Positions 36,913 to 49,037 of a stretch of 64,000 nt of DNA are shown here, piece by piece. Made by a program: the position numbers and the translations under genes. The stretch is from Opisthocomus hoazin (lineage: Eukaryota > Chordata > Aves > Opisthocomiformes > Opisthocomidae): assembly GCF_030867145.1 (NCBI RefSeq), contig NC_134414.1, forward strand, positions 75,940,504-76,004,503. Direction: 5' to 3'. The notes beneath the pieces were generated by a model. The model did not search any database. It saw only the letters and a list, made by a program, of their open reading frames with translations, and was not told the DNA's origin. Positions within the stretch are counted from its first letter, which is position 1. Each line of letters opens with the position of its first letter.

Positions 36913-39900
36913 CTAGAAGAAACAAAAACAAAGATCCAAGTTACTAGGCAGACTTTCCACACGTTCTGACAAACTGATGCTTGATACAGCAACTGTCTTG
37001 TTTCAAGCAGGCCTAACCACTGCTGGCTGGGTCTCAGCTGCCTCCAGCCTAAAAGATCTCATGATGTAGAGGCTGTCTACATTACCGGCCTACAGTGACT
37101 ACTGACACCAAATTGCAGCATTCAAGAGACTGGTAGACCATGGAGAGCTTTCTCAAGCACCAGTTCCCAAAGAGGCACACGAATGTTGGAGGAGGGGTGA
37201 GAAGCAAAGTGGTACCCAAGCTTCTGTATTCCAAAGATGCATTAGCTGTTGGTAGGGGGGCTGGTAACAGGATGCTTTTGACAAGGAAATTGCAAAAAAG
37301 CAGTGGTAGGGGCCTGGTCCTCACTGCGAGAAACAGATTGCGGTGGAGCCCTCCTGTAAAAGGATAGGCAGAGGGTTGGTCCTCAGCTTCCCAACAATCT
37401 TTTCCATCTGAATATTAAAACTAGAGGAACTACAGTAATCTTGTGTTTCCACAGATTTCTCCTAAAGATCAAGTAAATAAAGATGAGAAAAGTCAGTAGG
37501 CCCGTTTCTTTCTACAAAGGTTCACATATCCACTGGAACACTTTCCAGGAGTCCACAAAACCTTAGCATTTAAGATCAACTACATTTTTTTAGTGATAAA
37601 TATATATATATACACAAGACTAGGTTTTAAAAATCTATTAATATATTATCATTCTTAAATTTCGTATTTAACTGCAATAGTGTTTCAGTCTAGGACCCCA
37701 CAAACTGTGCAGAGACAGGTCAGATACAGTACAGGGAATGGACATCAAACCAAATGGATGACTTGCTTTTAACCTAATGCATGACTCCCTTTATCAGGCT
37801 TCTATGTTGCAATCCCAATATAAAACTTGTAAGAAAAGCAAAACTCACAAAAGTGGATCATATTTCTATATTGCTTAACTGCCTTAATCCCTACTCAGAC
37901 AATTAATACCCAGATACAAGTATACTGGTGCCAACAGATGTACCCTTCGGGCTGATCCCGTAACAAACCTTTTCCAACGCAGCACGTGGGCCCAATACAC
38001 AGGAGCCTGTATCCTGGCACGGTCTGCATCTATAGCAGTGACGCCTTCTCCCAGTATTGAAAAAGGGCACTGCTCACAAGGACAAGGAATGCTACCTCAA
38101 CAACACCCTGGCTACCAGACACGGGAGCGGTTTGCAAAAGGAGAGCATGCTCACCCCAATCCAGGGGGCACGGGGTGTTAGAGGGGAGCAGAGCTGCAGC
38201 TGGGAGGAGGCAATGATGGGGAAGGGGCCAGAGTTGCTGGTGCTGGGGCACTCTGAAAAGCCTCTGGCTGGATGAGAACAACAGACGTAGCCCATGGAGA
38301 GGTCGGAAACCATCCTGCATCTCCCTTTTCCTATCTCTTACCCTTCCAGTAAGGAAACTTCAGAGGTCTCATCAGTCCCCACAGACCATCTCCTCTCTTT
38401 GCTTGGATTTGGTGCCCTGCTGCTCCTCTGTCTCCTCCAGGCAGGGCAGCCCATGGACGCTGGCAGGTGCAGGGCCCATCTTGGGAGACCTCCTCAGTCC
38501 CCTTCCTGCTCTCCAGTTCTGCGTCCCCCACACGGGTCTGTGCCTGCTGGCTCCTGCCCATGGCCGTCTCCCATACTGGGGGACATCCTCAGACTGGGAA
38601 GGGGCAAAAGGAAAGCAGGGAGAGTGGGGCACGGATCGCCTCAGGGCTTGGCACGGGCTGCAGCAGCATCACACCGGCCGAGAAAGCGCCCAGCTCTCTG
38701 TCTCCTTCCTGCAGCCCCAGGACCCATCGACTAAAGCTGTCAGTGATTCAGCTTCAACACATATTTTTGTATTTTGTTCCACTGTGGATTACAGTACAAA
38801 GCCACAAGCAAACTGCTGCCTCAAGGTCCCTTCCCGTCTTTGCACACCAGGGCTCAATCGCTCCCGCCTCCACCCTCATCTCCTCCTCTGCCACCTTTGC
38901 GGTGCAGTTGGTTCTCCTTCGAGTTTACATGTGTGCATCCCCTGACCCCTTCTCTTAGCCATACACATTTTGAGATGAAACCAGCGAGGTACTATGCTGG
39001 AGGCAAGCAGCGCCTCTAAAATGCAGGCACTCTTTATTCACAGCCAGCCAAGTTCTTCTACTGTCACCCTACAATTAAGCAGTTCTGGTTTTTAAAACAA
39101 ATGGAAAGGCTTCCTGAAAAAGTAAAGGCTCTCTGGGGAGGCTGGGTGTAAAAATCTATGCTACTGCATCCATGCCATTAACGTTGACTTTCACCAGTTG
39201 GTAGAAACAGCATCACAGACCTAATGCAATCAGGTACCTGCCAGATACTACGGCATTACTACTGGTAAAGGCAAAGCAAAACAAAAAAAACAAGCCCCTC
39301 TCTTTTTGAAGAAGAAATATCACCATGAAATGGTTTCATTTGCTCAGAGGAAAAGGAAGGTAAACCTTATCAAGAAATAAGCATGTGTACCAGCTTACAT
39401 CCCCATCAGTTTGGCCCTAAATGTTCAACAAGGAAGTGCTTTGTTACAGCCGTACAACATCTCTAGGATTTTACACCTATATTTTAAATCACCATAACAG
39501 TCAGATACATGGATCAAAGAAATACAAAACCATTAGCACAAATTGCTACTGGCAAAACAAGGCAGATCAGAGAAATTATGAGTCATCTTTACTAATCCCA
39601 TACGATTTCCCTCTGCCTTCACCTTCCCACAGTCTAAGAGTTCACATTTGCACAAGTCTCTTAATTTTATCAGAGAATTATTCCTATGAATACAGGCAGA
39701 CATAGCATTGGAGTAAAAATTCTTACCAGCAAATTCTGGAAAAAAAGAAAACAGCAGATAGGAAGATAAGGTGTCGGGAGAGCTATTTAATTGACACAGC
39801 TTTGCAGGCAAGAAGGATAGGACAACCGTGCTGTTCTGAGAAACAAGAAATGCTGGAAATAACCCCAAAAGATAACTTAACCTTTGGAAAGAGCTGTGAA

Positions 39901-40890
39901 CATGTAAACAAGAAAAGTGCACTGTGTTACATCTACAATCATCATGTGACTCTGGGGAATGGCCAACTCCCTTCATAGTCTTTAAAATGACACGCATGTG
40001 CATTTACAGTCTGTTAAGTTTTGGGATACTAGATACATATGTACATAATTTACACAAGCATCATCTGTTAACATTCAAATAATGAAAAAATTCAGGCGGC
40101 CCCACAGGTTCTGGCCAAGAAAGAAATGACACAGCAGAGAAAAGCTTTCGCTGGGTGTTGCAGCAGTGATTCCATACTGTAGCAGGCAACAAGCACTGCT
40201 CTAAGCCTTTCACCAGCGTAGGATCCTGACTAACTGTCTGACACCGACATAAACTATCCCTTGTGACAAGGTGGCCAGACACACTTGGTCAGCTGACACC
40301 CCATGCCCAGCTTCTCTCTGCACTAACCACTCTTAACAAAACCAAGCCACAGTCTCACACTGGAAAATGTCCCTCCTGCCCTTCTCTTTTCCCTCTTCCT
40401 TCCTACATAAACTCATGACTGAGGTGGAAAGTCATCTTATGAAACACATCTTAACCAAGCTCTGCAACAACACATTAGAAAAAGGCTCAAGAAGATGATT
40501 ATTTTTCAAAAGAAACACCCTGCGTGCACCATGTCTACAACACAAAGATGACTACAAGCTCCCAAAAGCTGCAAAAGATGTACTAGCAGGGGTTAGGGAG
40601 AACTCTAAAGGACATCCTGTTCGGCTGAATGAAGTCTGGACTGTGCCATCAGAAGCATATATACAGCAGTGGGAAATCATATCAAAGCAGAAGCAACATA
40701 CTGCAAAAAACATAATAATAATAATAATAAGCAGCAGCAGCTCTTGCACCAAAAAGAGGTAAAGGAGCATTGAATAAATGCAGAGAAATAGCTAAGGTTT
40801 CAGAGATAGGTTCTCAAGGACTGTAAGCTCATACTGGCATGTCTGAGCATCAGAAGCACAGGAGTCAAGGGAGGAACAGGTTTGCATTAC
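36913..40890 (-). other. TNIK intron E13-E14
   Basis: About 4 kb, with a short (TA)n at 37600-37612 and an (ATA)n run at 40712-40730. The GC-richer block 38030-38960 gives overlapping open frames on both strands but no domain. Confidence 0.6.
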
Positions 40891-41058
40891 CCCATAAGGC
40901 AGCACACAGTATCTCAGAATTGAATCTCTTCTTGTATTTGCGAATCTCTGGGGTATCACTCTGTGGCCGCGTGTTGGTGGGATTCACATTGACAACTGAT
41001 CCTTTCCGCGTAGGGTCTTGCCTTATTGCCTCTGATCTCATTGCTTCGCTAGAAAATC
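40891..41058 (-). CDS. TNIK: TNIK exon E13: linker and start of CNH domain
   Basis: Encodes the end of residue 611, 55 residues (612-666) and one base. It begins [20 protein letters not shown], continues [18 protein letters not shown], and enters the CNH domain near residue 653 with [14 protein letters not shown]. Acceptor TGCACTAG/GA, donor TGGG/GTAATG. The SVVNVNPTN and [18 protein letters not shown] blocks are almost invariant in TNIK, MINK1 and MAP4K4. The CNH domain binds small GTPases of the Rap2 group in TNIK (established knowledge). Confidence 0.96.
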
Positions 41059-41351
41059 CTAGTGCAAAAAAGAAAAGTAAAGTGCATGTAATATCCTTCA
41101 AGTGCTAAATTCTGGCCATATATTCTTTACACCATACAACCCATATCAGTAACTGAGAAAATAGAGCAAGTCTTTCTTTTTGTAAGAAATGTAAATGGAA
41201 AAAGAAATAAACTATGCAATCCATTGCAAATCAAATAAAAAGCATGATGGTAACATTCGTACTTTACAGTACCACTTGAGTAAGTACTTTACAGAGCCAC
41301 TTGAAGTCACTGAACCCTTTTTCAATTGTCGTCTTCAGCTACTTTACTTAC

Positions 41352-41469
41352 CCACAGAAGTCACAGTTGTCCCACTAGATGGAGAAATCTGTAGTAATCT
41401 GGGGTCTATAAAAGGTGTAAAGGAGGAGGAAGATTTGTGTTTCTGGAGTGTGTTACTAGCGGACTGAGT
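41352..41469 (-). CDS. TNIK: TNIK exon E12: [18 protein letters not shown]
   Basis: Encodes 39 residues and one base (572-610 and part of 611): [39 protein letters not shown]. Acceptor CATTGCAG/ACT, donor GTGG/GTAAGT. The [14 protein letters not shown] block is a family anchor (SFTPFVDPRVYQTSP in MAP4K4). It is separated from E13 by a short intron of 293 bases. Confidence 0.95.
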
Positions 41470-43875
41470 CTGCAATGTAAATTTCAACTTTATTAATATT
41501 AATGACAACAAAAAGCACGGATAACAACAACCAACATTCTTAAGTCACTACAGAATTATGCTACAGAGCCTCCCCAAGCTTTTATACTTCCTTTATAGAT
41601 ACACAACGCGCTGCAGGCACCACACCTGAACTAGATACATATGCACACTGCAGATGTCACAGCAAAATGGAATTAGCTACATCGTTGTCCCTGTCACCTC
41701 AGCTGCTAGCGAAGATTTTTAGGACTGGCCACTACAATCTGGCACAAAGCGAGGGAATTTCTCTTTTTTAAAAAATCTGCTTAAATGTATGTATACTACC
41801 TTATCTGCCAACTGTCCGCTACCTACAACTTTTGAATTTATGAAGCATCTCCTAAAGTGAGCTAGTTTACTAAATTATGAAGTTTGACCTCTTGGCTTGA
41901 GCAACAAAATCAGAACCACCTGGGATCAAGCGTTCACTTCTACAATGGATTATGTTTCAGTGTCCACTACTGTTCATTCTCCCTATTTTGTTTAACCTGA
42001 GCCTCTTGCCAGAAAGCTGCAGCAGGTTCTTCCACCTTTATTTGACAAAGTAACATATTAAACCTGTATCGAACAAAGGGGCTCATTAGTGTGGAAGGTG
42101 TAGCAAACGGTGACATGAAGCTATGAATATGTAGTGGATAAAGTCACTGGTGCTTGCTACGTGGTCTAAACATGAAAAAACATAAAGAAAGGAAGAAGAC
42201 AAGTGAAACAATGAACTGTTAAAAGTGGGAATGGAACGACTTAAAAACCCTTGCCAGTTTAGTATTATAGCGACAACATTGCATACTGAAGCAGAATGGG
42301 ACAAGTGGAAAAAAAAAGTGTATATACATGAAGGGCATGCATGTGGGTAAGTTATACCAAGCACTGCTGGGTTTTTGCTCAATTTTATGCAAATGTAGTT
42401 AGAGACACTTCTTTATTATCAACAAATCTTCAACCTCTGATCTTTCTAAGCCTCTGCTCTCTGCAGGAAAAATAGCAATGGCTCTTAGGAGCGTGTCACT
42501 CCCCTGCACAGCCCAACACCGAAAGGCTCATTCTCCACCAGCCACTGCCACCGCCTCCACTTCCCAAGCTGAGTTATACGAACCCTGCTTATTTATTGCT
42601 TAGATCAACGTAATGAGGAAACACACCTCTGGATCACTCAGCTGATCTCTATAACCTACAAGAGTGTGCTTTTAGAAAGATCAAAGGCCAACGAAGCATA
42701 GCTGAAAATTAAGTGTTATGCTAACTGAACTTCCAGGAGGAAACCCTCCCCTCCACCCTCCTGCTACATGGTTCAGAAGCATTTTTGATCCTGTGGTAAA
42801 CCCGTGTATTGCCATCAGCCTACCCAGCCCACCGCAACCTCTCCTTCTCGTCACACCGCTTGCACGCCTACACGGCAGGACGGCTCTACCCTGAGGAACA
42901 GCAGCTTCTTTCCACCAAGTTCTGCTCCTCCAGCACCACTCCTGCTTGCACAGAGAAAGAGGCTCTCCTCGAGAGCCACACTGGCCACCCAGCCGGGAGT
43001 AGAGCCACCTCACCGGGTTCCTCACTTACTGCTGGGGTTGGTGAGGGCTAAATGATGCCCTTTGTTCACAAGCATGCATCTCCTCTGTGGTGAGGGGTTA
43101 CACACACATGAAGGACCGGGCTTGTCCACCAGTGCTGGGTGAGTAAGGGAAGGCACTGCCCCGGGATCAGCCCAGGACAGCAGGAGGGAGCTTCCCCCAC
43201 GGCAAAGCCTCACTTCTCCACCTGGACACAAGCAGCACTGGTGGAGAACGGTCATCTTTACACAGCTGCTTTTCAGCGTACACATACACTTGAAAAAAAC
43301 AAAGATTTCCCCCATTCATCACCCCCAGACGATACCCCAAGCTTTTACAACCCTCCCGGGTGATGCCTGATTTGTTCACCCACCCCATGTGGCAAGCTTT
43401 AAAGAGCAAAGATGTCTCCACGGACGCTTCCTCTCCCAAAGGGTGAGTTTCCACAAGCAGCTCTCCTCATATGTGCGGAGTTACCAGCCCAGCCTTCACT
43501 GACAAAGCCAAAATTAACTGCTAATTTTTAAGAGGCACACTGCTTGCAATTAGCCTGTTCCCGGAATAAAACAGCATTGAAAAATAAAAACAGAATTGGC
43601 TGGAAAAGGCAGTAGTCAAGTTTAGTTTAAAATGAACGCCATGCAATTAATGACTCACTAAGAGGAAGCAAAAATAGTAAACTGGCAAGTTTGGCGTGGG
43701 ACTGCTCTAGAGTTAAGGGCTCCTTACACAGAACTGAAATGTGTTATTTGTGGGGTGGGAACAAAGGTGACAGAAAAAAAAGCAGGGGAGATTGGCTGGA
43801 GTTCCTTTGCAAACTAGCTACTAGGCAATGCTGCTATAACCCTACGAAAGCAGCCAGCTGTGGTGTAAGACATAC
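41470..43875 (-). other. TNIK intron E11-E12
   Basis: About 2.4 kb. The GC-rich part at 42690-43450 yields spurious frames on both strands. The stretch 43500-43690 is AT-rich with CAATTA/TAATGA motifs and could be a conserved noncoding element. Confidence 0.55.
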
Positions 43876-44067
43876 CTCATTAGTAGTTAGCTTGTCCTGG
43901 GGTGTCTGTGGGGACATGGTGGGTGTCGGCTGGCTGGAGGATGGGGAGGAGGAGGTGGAGGAAGTGGAGGAGGAATGGCTTTGCTGTAAGAGATCTGGCA
44001 AGAGGTGAATGCGACCGGCAAAGCCATTGCTCTCATGATGGCTGGCACGCTTTTTGTCAACTGTACT
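43876..44067 (-). CDS. TNIK: TNIK exon E11: STVDKKRASHHESNGFAG and Ser/Thr-rich run
   Basis: Encodes 64 residues (508-571). STVDKKRASHHESNGFAG and RIHLLPDLLQQSHS are followed by a low-complexity Ser/Thr stretch (SSSTSSTSSSPSSSQ) and TPTMSPQTPQDKLTTNE. Acceptor TTCTACAG/AGT, donor GAG/GTATGT, phase 0 both ends, so it could be skipped without a frameshift. The SNGFAGxI and LPDLLQQSHS blocks are shared with MAP4K4. The plus strand reads as a Gly/Glu-rich frame here, which is only the complement of the serine codons. Confidence 0.95.
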
Positions 44068-45250
44068 CTGTAGAAAAAACAGGCACACTTGTCTTGCTCA
44101 AGTGCTGCTTAAAGGTCTATATCCCTAACAACCTCTCTCCTTCTCTCCCTCACTCTCTTTCTACGTTCTAACATTTATTTATTTATTTATTTATTAAAAA
44201 ATAAGCTGATAATCCATATCTTCATGCCTTGATGGAAAGGGAATGTGGGCAGAGGTACCAGAATCCAGCAAATTCCCACCTCTTGCGGCAGGCAGAAGCT
44301 TAGTTCGTGTGGTTGACTTGCACAGCCAGTTCCACCAATTAACAGAAGAGTAACTGTGCTGGTAAGTCTTCCACCACAATGCAGACAAGCACATTTTGGG
44401 GAGTGGGGGCAGGACTTCTTCCCCCATTGTTTGTTTAAAACTAACTTAAATCCTATACAGATTCAAGCTTGGACTGTCTGGTGAATGCCTTCAGCTAACT
44501 ATTTAAAACAATAAGCATGAAATCTTAATTTTCAAACCAGAGGGCTCAATTAAGAAATTGGCATTCAGTTGTGAAATTCAGAAACACGATTACCGAGGAA
44601 ACTCCTATAAGCTAGCACGCTCATTAACACACAAGCTCATTTAAAAGCAGGGCATCATTATCTTTCAGAGGGGCAAGAATGTAACATTTTCAGAACAAAA
44701 GGCAAGAACACAGTGCTCTAGCTCTGTCCACACTCTCTCCCTTACCACCTATTTTGATTCTCAGTTCCCCCACACTGTTACATGAATTTGTATGTGTGTG
44801 TGTGTGTGTGTTATCCGAGTGGTCTGTACGCCCTCAACTACAGGTTTAATATAATTTTAAAAAACCCTGAATGCTTTCCCCCAGCCTCCCTTCCCAGCCC
44901 CACTCCTGAAAGCCACATTTGGTTCTATGGCAAAACTAAACTAAGTTCTTGCTCCAGGTACTTGCTCCACACACCTGCAGCTTTTCTACCCTTCTCTCCC
45001 ACAGACTTTGAGGTACTCTGCATGGTGCTGCCATGGGTGTCACTGGAAAGCATGCAAAACAGTAGCAAGGGGTGAAGGGCTGACTCTCCTCTTTGCATGC
45101 ATCAAACATCTTACTCATCTGAAATTCACTACAGCTGTGTCTTGATAACACGAACAACAAATATAATGTAGAAACAGCATGGGTGAATGAGCGAGTGGGT
45201 TAATGAGCACAGAAAAGGTGCAGCACTGCACAGGGAAGGAAAAGCAATAC
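44068..45250 (-). other. TNIK intron E10-E11 with microsatellites
   Basis: Holds a (TTTA)n tract at 44173-44195 and a (TG)9 tract at 44793-44811, otherwise nothing recognised. Confidence 0.7.
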
Positions 45251-45371
45251 CTGTCGGACAATCAAGGTGCCTTCCTTAGAAGGAGTCAAGGCAGGTTCAC
45301 TCTCCACATCATCATGGACAATCATGGTTTTCACCGACTCTGTTTCACCATTGCTCAAGTTCAACGTTGAC
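45251..45371 (-). CDS. TNIK: TNIK exon E10: [12 protein letters not shown] to GTLIVRQ
   Basis: Encodes the last base of residue 467 and 40 residues (468-507): [27 protein letters not shown], and [10 protein letters not shown]. Acceptor GGCAAACAG/GTCAAC, donor CAG/GTATTG, ending in phase 0. The EGTLIVRQ block is shared with MAP4K4-family members (EGTLMIRE in MAP4K4), so it is an ordered anchor in a mostly disordered region. Confidence 0.95.
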
Positions 45372-45786
45372 CTGTTTGCCAGACGAGAAATAACTGGAGT
45401 GAGATTAACAGTACTTGTGTCCTAGCTTTCGCTGCCCTACACCAAGTCACACTCAAAATTAACTTCTATTGTGAGCAGAGTGGAATATTTACCTAATCTG
45501 CCTTGAAAAGCTTCTCTATAAAAAAAAAAAAGTCAGGAGTTTGCTGAATACCGCTTCTTGTTTTATAACAAATCAAGGGAGAAGAGGGAAAGGACGTAAT
45601 TTATAGAAGCCTACTTTCTGAAAAAGTTACCCTCATTGTTTGAAACTGTGAACATAAAAGGCTGCTATGTCTTGCTCATTGGTTGTTGTAAGCTGAAAGA
45701 ACTAACATACAAGCCAAAATACCCAACATCCTTTTCCCTCAACCCCTTAAGAGGGAAAATCAAAGCAAAACACTGTGAGAACTAAC
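45372..45786 (-). other. TNIK intron E9-E10
   Basis: 415 bases, AT-rich, with an A11 run near 45520. Nothing else recognised. Confidence 0.6.
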
Positions 45787-45962
45787 ACTGCTCGGACATC
45801 ATCTGGTCCAGAAGTAGATTCATCTGCTCCTTCTTGTTCCATATCATCATCTTCCTCATCTGTCGTCCCTGACTCCTCACTTGAGGATGAATAATCCGTC
45901 ACTTTATGTGGAGGTCGCACATCCTCTACCGCTCGCAATTCCTTTGCCAATGCAGTTAAATC
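45787..45962 (-). CDS. TNIK: TNIK exon E9: DLTALAKEL and acidic cluster
   Basis: Encodes 58 residues plus two bases (409-466 and part of 467). It opens [20 protein letters not shown], continues with the [12 protein letters not shown] motif shared by MAP4K4-type kinases, then a strongly acidic run ([16 protein letters not shown]). Acceptor CCATCAG/GAT. The donor must be GT/GTTAGT: the GTG immediately before it would shift the frame at the E10 junction. The resulting junction residue is Val, where human has Ala from memory. The Ser/acidic cluster is a likely CK2-type phosphorylation region. Confidence 0.93.
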
Positions 45963-47051
45963 CTGATGGGAGAGGCAGGAAAAAAATTACGTTGCAAGAA
46001 AGAGAAGAGTTTGCCACACAACCCCACTGGATTAGTGCCCAAGTTGGCTCACTTTGTCCACTGCTGTGTTTCCATAGCCCCAGCAACATTTGCTTCATTT
46101 GATTTATTAATTCCTGATCATCAGCAAAACTCACTTTCTGAGAAACTAAAGCACTGAAAGAGTCAACCTATGGTGTTTGCCATATTATAGGAAAATGCGC
46201 ATAATCTGAATCCAAACTATTCTGATTATGACTTCAGTTTATCCCACTATACCACCTGAAGGACATACAAAAGCACCCAGACCCTCTCTCACACAGTGGT
46301 TGACTGTCGCAGTTCATCTTCCTTAACTTTGCACGTTAACACCATCCACCATGAGAAAACTAGTCTGCAAGGTAGCAGAAAGATCCTAAGACTTATTGAG
46401 CCACCCAAGGCACAGCCACAGAGAGCTGATCTCCTTGAAACCTTTTGATCCATTTCCAGTTGTATGGATCCGCGCTAAGAAGTTCACCTGAGTTAACAAA
46501 GCAGATATAACTGACAGATTTGGGTGCTAGCGGTATCATAAGAACAAAAGAAAGAAGTTTTATGGCAAGTTGGAAATACTGTGAAAAGCCACTGTGATCC
46601 CCCAGATACTACTGGAAATATAGCTGTAAACAACTGTAACAGCAGCCAGACTAAGAAAACGTCCGAAATCTTTCATGGAAGATAGTGACACTTTAAGGTC
46701 TTACCACTTCTCCCTGCACCATTCAGCCCAGCATTGGCACATTCAGGTCAAATGCATGATCATTCGTCCAGCCCCAGGAAGGAAGCACAGGATTGAAAGA
46801 GAGAAAGGCAAAGGTTAGGAAGGAAGCAGACCAGAGCCCAGAAATCAATTCCAGAAGCAGAGCAAATTCTAGTGCTTAAATACTGCAATGTGTGCAGGTA
46901 ATTGCGGAGCCCAGGGCATGCTGCTGTACCCACAGACACAAACTCCAACTCAAGTTGAAGTTCACCCACAACGGCACCATGAATTGAAGCTCACACTCTA
47001 CGGGGCCTGTCTGAAAGAGAGGGAAGACAGGAGAAACTGGATGCAACTTAC
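45963..47051 (-). other. TNIK intron E8-E9
   Basis: About 1.1 kb with no recognised element. Confidence 0.6.
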
Positions 47052-47149
47052 AGCAGGCTTGATAGGTCTGAAGACTTCCTTTTTCTCTTCAGGTTTTTTA
47101 GGTGCACTCTCATGACGCTGCGATGGCGAGCCCTCTGATTTGGATGATG
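47052..47149 (-). CDS. TNIK: TNIK exon E8: [11 protein letters not shown] and Lys/Glu-rich segment
   Basis: Encodes the end of residue 376 and 32 further residues (377-408): [16 protein letters not shown], then [16 protein letters not shown]. Acceptor ACATGCAG/CA, donor GCT/GTAAGT, ending in phase 0. The exon joins directly to DLTALAKEL in E9. It is charged and probably disordered. Differences from human (HESAP for LENAV, as remembered) are ordinary divergence. Confidence 0.94.
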
Positions 47150-47852
47150 CTGCATGTGTCAAGACCCCAAAGGCAACAGAACAAAAAAGATTAAGCCGGG
47201 AGCTAAAATACGTTTTCTTACTTCACTTTGGAGTGGGGCAGAGAGGTGAAAAGGCTACCAGGCAGTGCCTGACAGCAAGATGTGAAGTTTCACTGATTCA
47301 CTATCACATCATCCCTGAAGGATGATACAAAAGCCATCATATGCTTTGATCTGTACAGTTGCAGCCGACCTATGACTGAAGACAAAGTAAACTGTCATAC
47401 AGTTGTGAAGAAAAGAGGGTAACTCGAGGGTGGCCACAAGCTAGAAAACCTGCATCAGCATCCAATGTACCCCAGCTGAGATCTATCTGTATCAATCTGC
47501 ACCCCTTCAACAACCTCTGAGGTGACAGGCACCAACCATCAAAAGGTGCCCTTGCACATGGGAGGAAGGGAGCTATGAGAGCATGGAGACTGGGCTGTGC
47601 GCACACAGGAAAACGCTGCAGTGACTGAACATGAATCAGAGACCACCGAAACACTTTCACAATGACTTCTGCACCCACTGTCTTTCCCAAGTAAGGACAT
47701 ACAGCCAAGGAGGGCACTGGAAGCTAACTGATCTCTGATACCGCACGCTCAAAGGTCTTTCCCAGTGAGGGTTATCGTTCTTTATTACTGAGTGTTGCAC
47801 AACTCAATAAATTTAGAAACACGATGTTATGAAGGGTGGAGGCAGGACTTAC
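47150..47852 (-). other. TNIK intron E7-E8
   Basis: 703 bases with no recognised element; the 115-codon open frame at 47370-47717 has no domain. Confidence 0.6.
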
Positions 47853-48004
47853 ATCGCATCCGGAACCGCTCTCCAGAGCCGCTCTGAGAGCCGGGGTGGG
47901 ACCCAGGCTGTGAGCCGGAGTTGCTTGAACCTGAAGAACTGCCACTGCCCGGCCTTGGTACGAGCTTCTCCACCCTTTCCCACAGCAGACGAGGCTCTAT
48001 ATTG
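47853..48004 (-). CDS. TNIK: TNIK exon E7: [12 protein letters not shown] and Gly/Ser linker
   Basis: Encodes the end of residue 325, then [19 protein letters not shown], then a Gly/Ser-rich linker with [11 protein letters not shown] repeats, ending GERFRMR plus one base. Acceptor TGATACAG/CAA, donor CGAT/GTAAGT. The short helix-like LLWERVEKL segment between disordered stretches is conserved in human TNIK as I recall it. Human has RVR where this reads RMR. Lengths fit exactly: 1 base, 50 codons, 1 base. Confidence 0.95.
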
Positions 48005-48930
48005 CTGTATCAGGGGAGAGAGGAAAGTCTTTGTCACGCACTTCGGTTTCAAATTCCTGTTTCTGAACTCAAACGTCACTCTTCCTCAGTGTTTTCCCAA
48101 TAATTCATCTGAAAAAGCACTTAGCACTGAGCTGAGGGCATCAGTGATGCTTCACAACCCACTTAGTGGCTCCCTTTGAAACACCTATTCTCTTATTTAG
48201 AATGGTTAAAAAAAAAAAGTTCAGGTGGGTTTAACTGGAACTGGCTACCTGCCATTCTTGCATATCTAACCTAAAGTGGAGAGTTCTCTCAGCCTGCATG
48301 CAGCAGGTTTAAAACTGGCTCAGAAGTGTCCTGGCCTCCCAAGCCCTAGCCAAAAAGCCAGCACTGCCTGTCCCTCTCAGCATATCCTCACCCCATCCTG
48401 TAAGCCAGTTTGGGGGTGGCCGGTCCACAGTACTCTGCTGAGCTCTGGAAGCAGCCCCTTCTTCTCCCCTTCCTGACGTCAGATGCTCTGTGTCACAGCT
48501 CATGGATGCTACTCCCTCGCCTAAAGTCTGGTTCTGGCTGAGAGGCTAGAAAGTTTCTGAGATCTCGTCACTTTAGACGTCACTTCTGCTGCCAGTAATC
48601 CCCCACAGCACGCCCAAGATGACCTGTGGCACCAAAAGGCAAGATGTTCATGAATGGCCACACTTTTTCAGTAATCTTAAGCATATTTTGAAATCATTGC
48701 AAAAGTTACAGGGCAGGCAACTCAAAGGAGGGGAGAAGAAATTTTGCCATTGTTTGTTGGCACATGTGATACACCAAGGGAAACAGTATTAATCATTACT
48801 GAAAAGGGATCCAAATCCATCTTCCTTTCATCTCTAACAGACAATGCCAAAAGCTCTCTGAAAATGCCTGGCTTTCCATGAGCCTTCTCCTTCCAACATG
48901 GGAAAGGCAAGGACACGTAGGCTTACAAAC
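48005..48930 (-). other. TNIK intron E6-E7
   Basis: 926 bases, no recognised element. Confidence 0.6.
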
Positions 48931-49037
48931 CTCGTGGAGTTTCTTTGACCTGCTTGGTTATTTTGCTGCCCACTGCCCTGCAGTGGAGAATCACGGCGGG
49001 ACAGGACTGGTGATCGGGACGTTGTTCTCACAGGTAC
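48931..49037 (-). CDS. TNIK: TNIK exon E6: RTTSRSP segment
   Basis: Encodes 35 residues plus two bases (290-324 and part of 325): [20 protein letters not shown] through AGQRNST. The acceptor is CCCAAG/GTACCT. The donor that keeps frame is AG/GTTTGT, not the stronger-looking GTAAGC five bases further in, because only the former joins to E7 to give [10 protein letters not shown]. Many Ser/Arg and Ser-Pro sites suggest phosphorylation. The GTTTGT donor is non-consensus at +3 to +5. Confidence 0.92.

Noticed and set aside
38294..38958. Several 146-180-codon plus-strand frames
   Set aside because: GC-rich intronic stretch open in several frames at once; no domain.
43902..44171. Gly/Glu-rich plus-strand frame
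   Set aside because: Complement of the serine-rich TNIK exon E11.
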